Below, piece after piece: positions 23,828 through 39,600 of a DNA stretch of 64,000 bases. The first letter of the stretch is position 1. Every line of letters starts with the position of its first letter. Origin of the DNA: Symsagittifera roscoffensis (lineage: Eukaryota > Xenacoelomorpha > Acoela > Convolutidae); NCBI RefSeq assembly GCF_963678635.1, contig NC_087065.1, positions 10,931,579-10,995,578 on the forward strand. The letters run 5' to 3'. Below the pieces are notes generated by a model, which had not been told where the DNA came from, ran no database searches, and saw only the letters and a list, made by a program, of their open reading frames with translations. Made by a program: the position numbers and the translations under genes.

Positions 23828-24660
23828 CTATAGAAGATTGTAGCACAAGATTATCTTGTCGAAACTCACAAAGGCTCCTTTGCGAAATTCGCTGAAACCA
23901 AATGTACATTTTATTTCAACATATTGGGTACAAATGGTTATAAAAAAACTTGTTAAAAATATCTAATACTCACCATGTGAACAGTCGCTTTCCTTGGTAA
24001 GTTCCGTCGTGTTTTCCAGCTGAAAAACAAGATAAAATGATACCAGCGTTGATTCTTATAAATGAAATTGCGCATCTTGAATTTTCACAAAGAGAAAAAC
24101 CCGAGGACAAATCACTGTATATATATTTCGACAACAAAAGATTAAATCAATCTAGAATTTTGATTAACCTGAAAAATCATAGATGCATTTATATTGTTTT
24201 CAACTATTTGCAAGCCAGTTTCAAATTTTCCGAGCAGAGGTTTTACATTCCCGAATGGAGTGAAAAATACTAACTGAGTCACTATTTTGGGATACAACAA
24301 CATGCTACCTATTCCTGCAACTTCAACTGTTGCCACCAACGTCAAAACTAACATTTTTGACATCAATGTCATTTCTCTTAAGGCTTTCAAGGCCGTTTAA
24401 TGAAACCAAATAAAAAAATCCGTGAACCCAATCTTCTAAGTTACCTAGTTTAAGTTGAACATAAAAGTATTTCACAAATCTCACCTCCTGCTTCTAGCTC
24501 CACTCCCAGGTAGTAGTCGTTTCTTCCGGGCAGTTTGCCCGCATACTTGATGATTCCATGACTCACTTTGCCCCCCTTGCGGGAGAATTTCACCCTGTCT
24601 CCCTTCCGTGCATCCGAAGGCACTTTGGGCAAGTAGAACTTTGGCGCATCCAGAGAGGAC
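23828..24660 (-). CDS. CAP-Gly domain exons of the 17-exon gene
   Basis: Three exons (24660-24485, 24019-23974, 23891-23828) form the domain: KGDRVKFSRKGG, then YYLGVELE, then GKHDGTYQGKRLF, then CEFRKGAFV. The signature loop that binds EEY/F tails is usually GKNDG; here it is GKHDG. The chain stops about ten residues after the domain, so the CAP-Gly is at the extreme C-terminus. Confidence 0.9.
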
Positions 24661-27600
24661 CTGCATAATTTGATCAGTCACTCATAATCACCAGCGGATT
24701 TGAATATATAAATTTGAGGGGAAAACGCGCGCCGAAAAACGCGATTTTTTTGGTCAACATTTTCCAAAGTGCCTAAAAGGCCTCTTTTCAAAATTTCGCC
24801 TGCGGCGTAGAAAATTTGGTCAACATGGGGTTTTTATAGTGATTTGTGAGGGCTCGGAAAATCAATTTGGCTGACCTAAAAAAACGGTCAATAAAAATTC
24901 AATTTTTTTTTTTGAAAATCCGAACCCCCCCTCGAGAAAATCCTAGATCCGCCCCTGCTCACCATTTTTGAAACTGATTTAACATTTTACAGTAGCAACC
25001 AAAGCTTATCAAAAAGAGAAGATCAATTTCAATAATCTGCTGCCAAGCAAATTTAGGAAACTATAATTTCGTCAAAATAAAAAAAAATACAGAAAAATTT
25101 TTTGCTCTTAATTTTTTCGCTCTCATTTTTTTAATCCATTTCAATTCTTGAAATACCATAGAACCAATAATTTTATTTCCAGTTCATGTGCCCGACGTTA
25201 CGGTCTGAAATTTTAACTCGCCATACACAATTCTTTCCCATCATTTATCATTTTTTATTTTTATCATATTAATGTGTCCAAATCGAAATGATTTCCAAAT
25301 TCTTCTTCGCTTTCTTGATTTTATGTAGGTTTGTAACATCATTAAGCAATTAAAATGCCAGTCAGCGAGCGAATTCCGACATGAAAAAATCACCGTTTTG
25401 TTGAAAAATACAATCGAGGTAATTTCGACCCATTATTGAGGATCGAAAAACTTCTAACAGCCATTTGCTCACTTTTTCAGATTTGTGTTTGAGCCACACT
25501 TGCTGTTCAAACTGTTCGACAGTTGGCTCGAACTGTATCTTTTCATATCTACGTATTTCTGAGGCGATGAGGACCTTTTCTGGGTAGCACTTCTGCCTGA
25601 ACCTGTGAAATTCGGACTGGGTAACTGTTTCATTCCGTTGCGGGCATAACCACTCCAGGCTAAACAAAGTCAGTATAGTATAAAAACGGTGGATTCCCTA
25701 GTGCCAGTAGAACCGAGGCCCTAAAAATTATAACAGCTAATCAGAATTCATTATTCAAAAGTACTTAATTACTAAGCGATTAAATCAGTCAGTTTTGTAA
25801 TTCAAAAAAACTGATTGGTTGCAATTTTTTGCGCATTCTGTCCTGTGAATACCCCCCTGAAAACAGATTATATACCGTCCATTTTAAAATTTGTGTTTTC
25901 ATTTATGTATTTTGACATCCGTTCTTCGTTTGAAGTAATTAAACTTTGCATCAAATAATTAGATTGGCAACAAAGTTGGACAAGTGACAATGCAAATGAG
26001 GTTTTCTTTTGAGCTTCAAAGAAAAACAACATAACAATCTTTTGTTTCCATAAGCTCTTTTGTTTCCAAAAAAATTAACACATTCTAAGAAAACTGGACC
26101 AATAGAAGAATTTTCTTTCCGATTTCTTAAAACACAGAGGCGAAGCGGCATTTCGCAAACGAAGCAAAGGTAAAAGGGAGATTCAGAAATGTAAGAAAAT
26201 ATAAAAATAGATTTGAAAAGAAAACATTTTCAACTGCTTTGGAAAAGAGTAATGAACGCAAGGAAACGGAAAAAACACCAACTAGTAAAGAAAAAATATT
26301 TGTCCTTAAAATTCTTTGAATTTCACGATCATTTTATGTTTGACCCTTTTTTGATTAAAAAAAATTAACCCAATTTGATTTTAAAAAATTAACCCAATCT
26401 GAGAAAATAAACCCAAATTGAGAAAACCAATTTGAGATCAATAGGTAAAATTCTTGTTTCGCTGGGCAAACTCATAATTAAATTCCATTTTCGGTATTAG
26501 CAGTCGATCGCGTTCTTCATGACCTTAACATTTTTGCTGTTAGATGGAGTCTGCCTTCCTTTTAACAATGGAAAAGCACTGAACTTGAAAAGAAATCAAA
26601 TGTCAACCGCGAAAAATCAAAATTGATCAAAATTCTGAAAAAAAAACAAACACTAAAAAATTGCCGAGAACTATATCAGAGTACTCAATACGTTCAATGC
26701 CCTTAAACATAATTTTCAAACTCTTCGCAACTGCTCTATAGCACCTGTAAACTAAGCACCAGCCACCAATAATGCGGATGAAACACATGTTATCAAGTTG
26801 TCATGTAAAATTAGGATCAGGGCAGGATCCAGATATTGAAATTTAGCACTGGTGTATTCGAGTTAGATAGGAAAAAGTGAACCCGTGGTATAACGCAAGC
26901 TCTTGCGTATGTTATTAAAATCCACTATCGGAATTAAAATCAATCACTTTTTCTCACCATTTGTTCGTATTATTTCAGAAGGTGATATGCTTTTCAGTGT
27001 TTCGACTTGAAGAAAGTTAGGAATTGAAAAGCAAAGAAATTTGATAGCTTGGGGATCGACCCGGAAATCTTTGGAGTGCCAAGCGATTAATAAATTCATT
27101 TTTTAGTGTGGACAACTTCTATACTTTTTCCATTAAAAAACTATTAAAAAATGCACGAGCCTACAAAAAATATCTTCATTCATTGACACTTTGCGAAAAA
27201 AAACATTAAGATAATCATTTTCAAAGTACCAACCGTCTGACACACAAATTGACTCCGCTTCTAATGTAGACTCAGAGTCATTGGCTGTCTCCGAGTCAGT
27301 GACCAGCAATCCATTGGCCTTCAGTCTGCTTCGAGTGGCTGAGCCACTAGGGTAGCTTTTGTTCAGTCTCTCCTCGTAGAGCGAGTCAGGGTTCCTATGA
27401 GTCCCGCGATTCATTACTGGACTGTCGTGACCGTTTTCTGAAATGAAACTCAGTTTATATTTTAGCCAAACAAAATACAAATACCAGTTTAAACATTATT
27501 TCGATTGCGTGCTGAGAAAATAATTGTAAACACACTCCTCCCCCCAGAATTACTAAGCCTGTTACACTTCGTACTTACTTCTGTTTTATTTAGATACTCC

Positions 27601-30600
27601 ATGCATCCCGTTAGACATTATGGTCGGTGGCTATCATGGTTGATGACTTTATGGCTTAACAACGATAAAATTTGTCTTTGCCGCCAATTTATAACAAAGT
27701 AAAGGTGGGAGCGTGCACGAAAAAATCTTTCAGCTAAAGTGGGATCATATATTGTTTAGAGAGAGATCAAAGATAAGCTGGTTCGACACGCAACAAAAAA
27801 GATCGACAAAAATTTAAGCGCACCCTTGCCCGAATATTTAGACTTATGCAAAACACTACGCGAAATAACTGAGTTGTAAAAAAAATAGATGCTAGTTGGC
27901 ATTTCAATGGTTTAAATCAGAACTAAATTTTGCTAGCTTATTTCAAGCGTAATAGTAAAATGCAGTACCGTTAGCAGTATCATCATCTGAGATGATAGTA
28001 GCATCACTGGATTCATTGTCCTCACTACTTGACCGCCTACTCTTGATGTATTTCACTGATTGTCTCTTATTACCACCTCCGCCACTTGTCGCTGAATTCC
28101 TAGATGTCGACCTCACTCTTCTCCCGTGCGACTTCGCTTGACCTTTCGACCTATTTGGTGACCTGTTAGGTGAGGTTTTGACCCTGTGGCTGATTGCTCT
28201 GCCTAGTGATGATTGTGGTTTGTTTACTATAGTTGTGACAGGTGGTGGCACTGGATTGACGGCTAAGAGAACTTCAGTTGAGTCACTTTCGGCTCCATTT
28301 TGATATGATTTCGTCGTGACATTGTAAAGCAGAGAGGCAGCGTTCAGCTTGTCAATTTGACGCTCAATGATAGATTCTAAAAACAATCAAAATATTGAAA
28401 ATTCAGCCCGAATGACTTTTCAACTTATCTAAAAAAAAACACTCATTTCCGACCTAGTGGACCAAAAAAAATAACTTTCATGCTACACTTATCACTTTTG
28501 TTAAGTACCTATTTAAACCTGGGAGCTCTATTCTCTAAATGACCAAAACATCAACGAGCAAACGGATTCTAAAACTGCTTATTACATTTTTATACTCTTT
28601 GGGTATTTTACCTGCAGTTGAAGAGTGTCCGGAAACATATTTCCCACTTTTTCCCAATTGGTCGTTACTCCTCTTATCAGCTGACCACGTGCTTTCTACT
28701 CCATTGAGGTTGAAATGTTTATCACTCAGAGCACGTTTTAGAATTTTCTCGTCTTCGGGATCCAGGTCCAAATCACTCAGCTGATTTGCACTTAGCTTGT
28801 CGTCTGATAACTGAATGAGACTTCCAAACAGCTCCGATGGTCTCTTCAGTTTGTCGAAGTTGTCTCGAAGTCGCACCCATTCAAATTCCCTACGTATCAA
28901 AATGAATAGCAACTTAGGACATGGGTTTATTATGCGTTCAGTAATCAATTAAATATGCAGCGAAAATGTAGAGATCTAATAGGTTAAACTACGACACTTG
29001 GGTCCCTAGAAAAAGCAAGTACAAAGATAGGGTCCCGCCATATTTATACACAGAGCGGAGCTTCGCATCACTTGCGATAACACACAAAAAAAACATTGAA
29101 AACCAAAAAAATGTTGAATAAGTAGGTCTACCAAAATTTAAATTTTCGGATATCTCAATGATTGGCACAATTTCGTCCGTTTTATTTATTTACCAGATTT
29201 CGCCATATACAGGTTTCGTCCCATATCAAACATCATATCATCCCATATCCAAATTTTTGGGACGAAATCTGTGTACACTTTGAAATGGGACAAAATCTGT
29301 TGAAATTAAAATGGGACGAGATCTGTCAGGGGACGACATCTGTCACCGCCATCTCGATAAAAGTTTGTTCTAGGCAAACATGCCAGACAATTGAATCTAA
29401 AATTGCAACAAAACAAAACTTACAACAAAACTTTACAACAAAACTTACAACGAGTGACCAAATCCGACACATTTTAGCAGACAAGTTGAGCCGAAAAAAA
29501 AGACTTCATAAAAAAAACTTTCAAGTCTCTCTTGAAACTACTATGAAAAAAACTTGCACTTACAACTATTCAATTACAATGAAATTAGCTTACAGTACAA
29601 AAAACCGTGACGTGGCAACGAAGCCAACAATCTTTGAGCAGACACCAATTGATCCGAAAACAAAAATAATTTTATTTTGAAAAACTAGTAAGTTTCAAGA
29701 CCCCTGAAACTACATTGAACAACACTTGCTTTTGCACCTACAATGAAAATTGCTTAGATCATGAGCAAAATCCGTGATCTCGCAACTAAGCAGACAAACT
29801 TAAAGTCCGACAATTCACTTTATACAGGACAAAAAATGTCAATTGCATACATGCTTGAAAAAACGTCAGAACGGTGTTCGAGCCCTAGGCCTTAAATAGC
29901 GAAGGCGACAGCGTTCGTTCCCTCTAGGCTAAGTGGGAACGAATTTGAAAGTTGTTGAGCTTCGATAATTAAGCAAGTAAGAAAAGCAAGTAAAATTTGT
30001 AAGAAAAGTTGTTTACGGAAGAAAAAAGCTTAGGTCCCGATTACAAGACACTTGCTCTCGAAAGTGTAAAAAGTCTCAAAAATGCGATAAAACATTTGTT
30101 TTGAAAGCGCTCAAATTTTTTGGACCTTCATGGACCACCGATCATACTTTTACTATACATTAGATTGGCCAGACGAATAACCCGTTGAAAATTGACTACA
30201 ATAGACCCATTTACAGGGGCGGATTTAGGGGGAGGGGGCGGACGCCCTCATCAGGGATTCGACCCCCTGCCGACCCAAATGCCCCCCTTGTACTGTATTG
30301 AGATGCCCATTTTTGGTGCCGGACTCTAAAATTTTTCTAAAGGCGCCTTCGGAAATTTTAGCCAAAACAGGGTCTTTATAGTGCTTTGGGAGAGCTGGGA
30401 AAATCAATTGGGTCGGCCCCAAAAAAAAACAAAATCTTCGACATTTTTTTGAAAATCCCCCCCTCGAGAAAATCCTAGATCCGCCCCTGGCCATTTAGAT
30501 AAGAGATTTTACACTTACTGCTGCAGCCACTCTGAAAGAGTGGGATATAACTCTGCCAGTGGGTGATTTTTTTCGCTCAATTTTTAAGTTATTCAACGAA

Positions 30601-33600
30601 CTCGCCGAGGGGTTAAGTATCTTATTATATAAAAACCCTTTCAAACGTGATTGATGATTCTGATTCCAAATAGACAGGTCACAAGTTCGTTCATTATCGA
30701 GAAAAACTGGTCTGCGTATTGTTATTTTTCGGAGTGATTAACAGCAGGGTAATCATGCTAATTGACCAATTTTATCACTCCCAATGTTTTAAGATAATTT
30801 CAGTAAGATTATATTACTCATTCCCTGAAGCCGAACTTTCTATTCAGGACCCAAAAAATAAAAAAAAACATTCGACAAAATCGTATTTTCATTTTGTCAA
30901 TTTTCCCAACCTTGTAACAAATACTGAAAAACTTCAACAAATACTGTAACAGTATCTATAGGCGCAACAGTAACTTCGTATCCTTGGTAATTCTTCATCC
31001 TCAGTCAATTCTTTTTCAGCTTACTTGAAGAAAAATTTCTTCAACTTCAAGAGGGACTTCATACATGTGGTTTGCGAGCAATGACCTCGCCTGTTTGTTA
31101 TGTTCCAACTCACTTGTTCTTGGCCTCGTCGTTCTTCAGTTGTTCTCGCACAGCGGCCAAGTTGGTTCGTATCTCCTCCAAATCAGCTAAGGCTGCCTTC
31201 CTCTGCTCCATGAATGTACTCCTCTGCGGTCTACTCATGTTACCAGCTAAAACATCGCTTGAGATACAAAATATTCATTGAAGCAGACATGTCTCTAAAT
31301 GAATGCATGTTTCATAAGCAAACAAAAGTTGTTAATGCGCACACCGGGGATCGACGGTTAGTTTCGCAAATAATACCAGAAACAGATCTTTAAAACCCTA
31401 TAGAACATTGTAATCAGATCACAGATCTAATTTGTATAACTTAATCAATTGACAAATAATTCACAAATCGGAACCAGGATAGCCGGTTGCTCTGCAAGTA
31501 GCACAGAATGATCCGACCATTTTCTTTAAAAAGATACATTAAGTTTTTTCAATATATCGTTGTTAAAAAAAGTTTTTTTTTCATATTAGAGTCGATTTTT
31601 GGCCGTGGTGCGATAAAAAGGATCTGACAAAAGCCTAGAACTTAGGCGTATTCGACATTCACACCAAAACAGGCAACTTAGGCATTAATTTTGTTTTAAA
31701 ACGACAAAAAAACATACGAGAATTAAAACGTTCAAAATTGAACCAAAACTGAACTAAAACCAACTTTCGAAACTTCAATTCGAAATCTAAACCAGTTTCT
31801 CTTGACACTGGGTCAAATTTATAAAAACTTTTTGATGTCTTTCAAATCAGGGCTGAAAAAGTTTTAATACACTATATGACTCTTACCATTCCGATGATTA
31901 TTTGAGGATCCAAAATCTACTAAGTCTGCGTCAGAAGTGCAGCTTTATGGAGCTGAAACATGGTCCATCAAAGTAACTGATGTCAAACGAATGGATGTCT
32001 TGGAAAGCAGGTGCTGACGAAATATTCTCCACAACGGATACAACCAAACATCATCAGAATTCAAGCCGAAATCAAAACTGGATGAAAGCATAGCATTGAC
32101 AATACAACTCAGAAGGCTGAAAAGGCTCGGTCATGTTCTTCGCTTGGACTCCTTGGAGATCCCAAATGCTTCACTAGAGTTTGAAAAAGGAGAGGCCTGG
32201 CGACTACTACCAGGGGTCAGCAGAAAGTCGTACCGCAAAACAGTCCGAGATGAAATTCAAAATCATGTGAAGCCGCCCAAAATTACAATCAAGACAAGGG
32301 AGAATGAATGGTTCGAACGATTCAAAGACTTGGCACAAAACAGGAAGCGGCGGAGAGCTTTGTGGCGAGATATCACTGTGGCAGACAACCATCAGCATTG
32401 CCTCAAATAGCCCTACCAGGACCTGTGGTAACTTCTCTTGGTTGAAAAACGAATTGCCTTCTGGCTCGCTTTTCTCGGTCAAAACTAGACGAAATATCAA
32501 AAATTAGAAACCTGTTTTTTTTTCGATACGGGGACGACTTTTTGATAATTTTTTTTAACTGAAAGGGCTATAATATGATATATCACTGGAACTATTCTGA
32601 TGATCATTTGCGGTACCTGATTTTGCGTAAAAAAAACTAAAACACACCCGAATACAAACTTCCTTCCACTTTTTCAAATGGTCGGAACAGAAACTGCTAT
32701 TTAAGTTAGCAAAGGACTAGTATCGGCCAAAAACCTTCAAAAAATGATTTCTCGGGCTCAAAATTTGCTTCAAAAGATCCCAAATAAATGATTTCTCTAT
32801 TTTGACAAAATTAAGTCATTCTACAGGGAGCAGACAGAGCTGAGATAATCAAATCCATCAACCTAGAAGGGGTTGATAATTTTAAAAAGCATTCATCCCT
32901 ATATTGCATATTCGCCACGTAATAAAAAAAATGTTGAGATTACACAAGGAGAGGGGTACAGTTTATCCAAGGAGGGTACTAAGAAAAGATATTATTCACA
33001 CCAAAAGACAGCACGCCACGCCACTCCAAGTTACCTGGGGTTTGGTACAGGGTCTTTTCAGACCCCTCGTACCTCATTTCAGCCATATCTTCGTCATTTT
33101 TAAAATCTGGATTAGATTGGTTAAACAGGGGGTCATTTTGCGTTATGCGATCTACTAAGCGGTCTATTTCCTTGTCAGTGGCTTCTAGCAATTCTGCGTG
33201 GTCTTCCAAAAGACCTTCGCGGAACTTTTCTGAAAACAGTCAAAATTTATGATGGGATTTGAAACAATTGCTCTAGTTAGTTAAGTATGTGATAACATTC
33301 GAATAAGTTTACTAAAATTTTTCTACAAGAATGATAGCAATAGCGTTCTGCTTAAGTTACATGTAACTATCTATCTTGTGCTTATTCACTTTTTTATATA
33401 GAACTGCAGCTAAAATTACCATCCAATTCGATGTCCTTAATCAACATTGTTGCAAAATGAATTAACAATAGAAAAATGGGAACTCTATAATACCTATTGG
33501 GTTTTTAGACTTGGAGATCTCCTGCATATTTCCGAACTCCGCTTCCCTTTTCCTCTCTGAAGACTCTTCTAACTTGCAGTATCTATCATGCAAGTCATCA

Positions 33601-36600
33601 TTCTTCACTTTCAAATCACCCAGACGTTCTCTGAGAAAACTGATGTTTGATTTTGTGTAGCTGAGATCAGGTGCTACAAACGAGTCGTCCGATTTGGGCG
33701 AAACTTCATACTGATTTTCTAAGTGGCCATTGGTCTGATGGCCATTTTTCTGTTGGCCATTTGCAAAATGGTCAAAATTTGAACTCGATGAAGGACTTTG
33801 TACAGGTTCTTTACTATGCCCATTTTGCATGTATTGGCGGATCCCGTATGGTATCTGACTTCTCCTGTTGCCATCATCTACTGCAGACAGTGAATTACTC
33901 GGGCTATGATTATCTTTTTCCCTCTTGGGCGAATATGATTCTCGGTTTTTGTGATTGTCAGTTTCCATAATGGGATCTTCGTTAGATTGCGGCAAAGGAT
34001 TGGATTTTTGTTCCTGGATGGACTCCGACATATCGGTGACGGGTTCTGTTTCTTCGTCAATCGCCGCGAACGTTTTTGATTGGTTCAGAGACATTTGCAA
34101 GGATTCAACCTGAAATATAAACATCAACTCATGCACACTTGGAAAATATGCTTCGAAAAACTTGAATTACCTCCTCATAAAACAGAATTATTTCTTGCAG
34201 CTTAGCTCATTCTACTTCAAAGCTAATAATTTTTTCAAAACAAAATCTGTAAAAACGTAAATACTACATACTTTTTTGTCCAAGATTTCCTTCTCGGCTT
34301 CTAGTTCACAAATAACCCGTTTTTGGATTTCAACTTCTTTCAACAGCGCGTCGTATTTTGGGTCTACGTCTGAAATAAAATGAAACAGATAAGTTTTCAC
34401 ATATATGCTTGGAAACTGCTCAAAAAGGTTACCTCGTTGTTTGTAATAAACTTACCATTTTTTCTTTGACCTCTGTTGTCTCTTTCTAGCATTGAAATTT
34501 GCAATTCCAGTCTTTGATTTTCATCTTGCAGATTGTGAATCTCGTCTAAATCCTGTTGAAAAAAAAGACAAAATACCTCATGACATGTCTGTAACTTTTA
34601 TAGAGCCCTCGAGAGAATCGAAGAATAGAGATTTTCAACTTTAGGGCATCAAATTCAACTTTAGAGCAACAAATCAAATCATCAGGTAACAAAACGCCGT
34701 ATCAAAATAGCTTATTTTTGTTCTGGCCACTCACTTTGATGCGAATATATACTTGAATGATATCTCAGTTTATTGGCATTCCAGCAAAAGTCAAAAATAA
34801 TACTCGAACGATTAAAATAAAATATAAATTTCTTTTTCGAACGCTTTCCACTTACAGACTGTTGCAGCTTCTCCAGCTCCGACTGGAGGTTCCGGTTGTT
34901 CCTCTGCAGCTCCAACATGTCTCGCTTCAGTCTCAGTATCTCGTTGTCTTTCTCTGTGTTCCTTCTGTGTAACTCCTGGATCTCACTGTCCAAATCGGAG
35001 TGTCTACTTCCTTCTTCCTCAATATATCCAGTCTAAGGAAGAGAAAAACAGTCAGTTAAATTCGTAATTACGTTAAACGATTTTATATTGAAATTTGACT
35101 AGCTAGAATGGCTTCAAAGAAAACTAATTAAATTGTGACAGAATGAAATAAACTCAATGGAAAACGCAATGGAAATACAAAATTGGAACTTCCCGAATTC
35201 CATTAAAAAGATTCTGAAATAATTGAAAAAAAAAACATTCAATAAAGCCAAGCAATAATACTTATTACGCAAACTGACCTCGGACTGTCTAGGCGTAGAA
35301 ACCGGAGACAACTTTGTGTCAATCACAGTCGAAGGTGTACTTCGTCCTGGTGTCGTGATCATTTTCGGCGACCCGTCCTTCTCTATATTACTTTGCGATG
35401 ACGTCATTTGTTCCACTTTCGTCGAATCTTTTGAGTACTTTCGAATCATTTGATTCACACCATTTTCTGAAGATTTATTCTCTTCTTCGTCTTCTTCGGA
35501 TGTTTTTAGACGAATTTCTTCATATTCTCCGTATTCCGTATCAATTTCATTTTCAACATAAGTTTTATCTTGAAACTCAAATTCGTTCTCATCAACACCT
35601 TCCAAATTATCGTCTTCTTCTTCAATTCGATTCTCTTCGTCTAATAAATTTTTACCAAATAGATTGGAAAATACGGACTCTGTTTCGGGGACGTACGACA
35701 CACTAATTTGTTCGTCTTCTGCCGAACTGTAGCCGACGCCTGTCGGATCTTCGTCCTCTGAAGATCGAAATTCTTCGTCCGAAACCGAAATTAGAAGTTG
35801 CTTTCCCTTTACTCTTTGTTCATTTTCCGATAACTCTTCCAATTTGTCGTTATTGTTGCTTTCGTCGCTACTTGATATGTACTCACCTGAAGCGTCTGCA
35901 ATCGAATCTACAAACAAACAAATAGGCGCGCATTTTATTGAAATATTTTTTGTTTATTTTTATAAATGAGCAATATACGTGAGCGCGACGATGATTCAGT
36001 AAATAATCAATGAAAGCGTACTATAGGACGGCGGTATAAGTGAACGACAATGATGATTGAAATTTCAATGATGAATACAGACGTACACGATATATTTTCC
36101 TCCTTCTAAAGTCATAAAAACCGAATATTTCATAATTTAACATCCCGCTTTTCTATTTTAGCTCTGCCATTTTGCATTACAAATTAAATATTTCCAATTT
36201 CGACGGTCAAAGGAAAAATTTGCAAAGCAAGCGGGAAAAGTCTGAAATCAAACGAAGTAAATCAATATTTCATCTTCCGTTAAACACCTTTGATAATGTA
36301 AATATTACATGAACATTTAAATATTAATTTATATCTCGATCTGTAGATCTATTTTGGAGACATATGTACTTTTTAAAACAGACAAATTTGAATGGTTCAA
36401 GCTTGAAATGAGAATTCAGTCAAACTACATATCAAACAATCAAGAACTTGTTGTTGAAATCATCTTATTTCACACAATGGACCTTTTAAAACTGATAACT
36501 TTGGTACAGACTCTATTTTCTACGATTCAAGATAATTCAGTGATTCTCTGTGATTGTATTTTCGTTGAAATTTCTTTAAAAAATCAATTTAGCTCTCTCG

Positions 36601-39600
36601 AAAAGATTAGATTTGTTTGTGAGAAAATTGAATGGTTTTTTTTCTCAGTAATCAAACCTTATCTTTTCGAGAGAGCTAAATTATCTTGAAAGAAACACTG
36701 AATTATCTTGCATCATTTTATCTAAGAAAACTATAAAGTATCAGCAACACGCAACACGTTTCTCATACAATAAACAATGTTCATCGCCATGAAAGATTGG
36801 AATTAACAATAAAAAACTTTATGGCTTAAGAATAAAAAAAACTCTATTGCTAACTGAACCACGGAAAAAAAACACGGGTTTGGGTTGCTTATGGCCAATT
36901 TAACCACGAAAAAAAATGGGGGTTTGGATTTAGTGCAGTATTACCTCTAGTACCTAGTAGCATACTCCCAGTACCTAATTCTTGGATATTCCACTATAAA
37001 ATAATGTTTTCAGAGGACTGAATCAGAATGACAATGCCTGAGGACGAAAAACATCGCGTATCACTGCCTCTAACATTAACCAGAAACAACCGAGAAAGAA
37101 AAAAAACAGAAAGAAGATGTGAGACAAATTATTTAGATGTCTCAAAACTTTCTGATCAAGTTCTTCCAGGAGTCACATTAGCTGAGCAACAGTTTCGTTT
37201 CTCTTTTTCTTCTATACTCAAATGATGCTAAATTTAAACTTCTAGAACGTTCGTAATATGTGAGCCTTGGAGTCCCTCAACCAGGCGGGTCGGAATCCTC
37301 TGCACATTTTCTAAAATACTTTTGTGCTTTTTCAATCTCGGTCGTCATATTAGATAGGCGAACTGAAGGTGTGGTCGTATCAATCCTAAAGGAATGATCG
37401 GAACCGTACAACGTTCTCTGGCGAGGAAAAAGCCGGTCAACAATAAACTGAAAAAGCAATTATGAAGACCTCAGAATCTAGCGATTCGTCAAGAGACAAC
37501 TGAGGCATTTGCCTAGTTGTCTTCATTGTACTTGTTGAACTTCCTTCCTCGTCTTCTTGGCTGGAGTCATTTTTTTCAATCATGGTTTAAGGTAAATCAT
37601 AGTTTCTTGGCTTGTAGACAAGCCTTTTCATTGGGAAAAGAGAAATGTAACATCCTTCTATTCTCCTCCCAATTTGTACCGGTTGTATCCCGCACAAATG
37701 GGGGGAAATAATAGGGGTTGCTACAAAAATTCTGATGGAAATCGACGCTGGAGCAGTTCAAATACACGCAATTTGGAACAAGGTGACAGAAATAAGAACA
37801 CATCAAACCCATTTGAACATTCTGTGAAGAAATTGACTGACCAGGGTTAATTTTGAGCACAACTCTATTTCTGTTCGGGAACACTTCGAAACTGTTGAGA
37901 GGGTAGAATGAGTCATCGCCTATGATGAGGCTGCCCTCGTAGGGACCCACGTGCACTGAGACTGGCTTGGACTCAAACACATCTGTGCTCTCATCCAGTC
38001 GCAGTTCCACATCTATCTCCTAAACACACTCTCAGTTTGAACCAAGTTTGAATAAAAGTCTGCGCAAGAAAGAGATGAAATTAACGCCGTCTTAAAATTT
38101 GTTTTTATCTGAAACTGTTCATCTATAGATGGAATTATCTTCATAGAGAGAATTATATCAACAGAAAAGTTCTTACAAATTTGAGTAGATTGCAAATTAA
38201 GGAAACAGGTATTTTGTGCAGTTTAAAGGCAGAATAAAACGATTTTAAGCTATAGAGGTATGACTGATAAAATTTTCGCTTGAAAAAACAACAGCCATTT
38301 CGTCGACTGAAAACATGTTTGAAAGAAATCAATAAACAGTCAAAGGGAAATTTAAAACTTATTTTTGTGGTAGAATCATTTCAGTGTGATATAAATTCCT
38401 GGTTTTAATAGAATCATTCAGGATTTGGCCTACCGGGACCCGTGATTGTATATCAGCTTCTGCCTAAAAAATAACTACATTGGATCTTGGATCCCTCTCC
38501 TGCAAAACCCATTTTATGCAATTGACTATTGTATGAATTGCTGACTCAATCGTCAAGCTTCTTAGAAAACTCAGTTTCGATTCATTAAAAATTAAGTTGC
38601 CATATTCTTACATTCAAATTTTAATGAATTAATAGCATTTTCTAATGTCCAAAAGAGGTGGACAACAATGTATTGTTGAGGATATCGTCCCTGGTCATTG
38701 AAGAATCTTAAAAATAGTTATTTTGACTTTCATATTTGGAAGTGAATGCAATCTCTGTACCTCAGTGGCGGCGTAAAGTCTGAGCACGACTAGCGAGAAC
38801 TGTGCATGTTCTGCGGGAAGAATGACATCGGAGTCCCGGAACCAGAAGAACGTGATCTCCTTCATCGCTAAAAAAAGTTTAGAATTTCAATTTCAACTCT
38901 GATAGACTCAAAATGGACACGAGTATCTTCGATAAAACACGAAATAATTTGTAAAATCGGTCACCCTCATGCTTTAAATTCACCGATGAGATTTGTTTTA
39001 AGGTTTTTTTACTTAAGTAGTTTGTAGTTGTTTTTGTAGTTTTAAGAATTGGAATTATCTCAACCTTAAATCGGACGGACACAAGATTAATGTCAGCCGT
39101 CTCTTTTGTGATTGATTTTTTCAGCAATTGCACTTGAGTGACTGACAGATTGACAGTAAGGAGCTTGAAGTAGGCATATGGCGGCATCCATCTCAACGTT
39201 AACTAAGCTAGTCATGTAATTTGAAGTTTATTCAAAAAATTGTTTTAACTTTTGTAATATTGAGAGTTTCCTCATATTTAGTATCAAATATGTCCCTTTA
39301 TATCACCTTTAAATCTCACATTAAACTAAAAAAAACTAAATAAAAAATGAACTATTCAAACTGATTTTCTGCAATTTTTTTAGAAGACTTATCATATAAA
39401 GTAATGGAAACGAGGTACAGCAATGATACTTGGTTGCCTTAATAATAATAATAAATTCATACCCATATATTTCTGGGTTCGAAAGTAGCATACCAATCTT
39501 CTCGTTTTTTTTTACTTCAAGACAATAGTGGTGACCCAACGATAAAACTTGCTTTTGCACGGACTCAAATATCATACTTACACTAAGCATGCTTTGGAGC

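Noticed and set aside
12842-24660. CAP-Gly and USP as one CYLD-like gene on the minus strand
   Set aside because: The CAP-Gly frame ends in a stop at 23828, an opposite-strand Ly6/uPAR gene lies between, and the USP Cys box does not resemble CYLD as I know it.
25362-25667. Frame with WLCPQRNETV and EVFRSSIMG as an exon
   Set aside because: The neighbouring exons' phase selects another frame in the same exon (25659-25473), which is open and matches the Ser-rich composition of adjacent exons.
29162-29680. 172-codon plus-strand frame as a gene
   Set aside because: It starts at a non-ATG codon, runs through the GGGACGARATCTGT repeat cluster and shows no domain or splice context.
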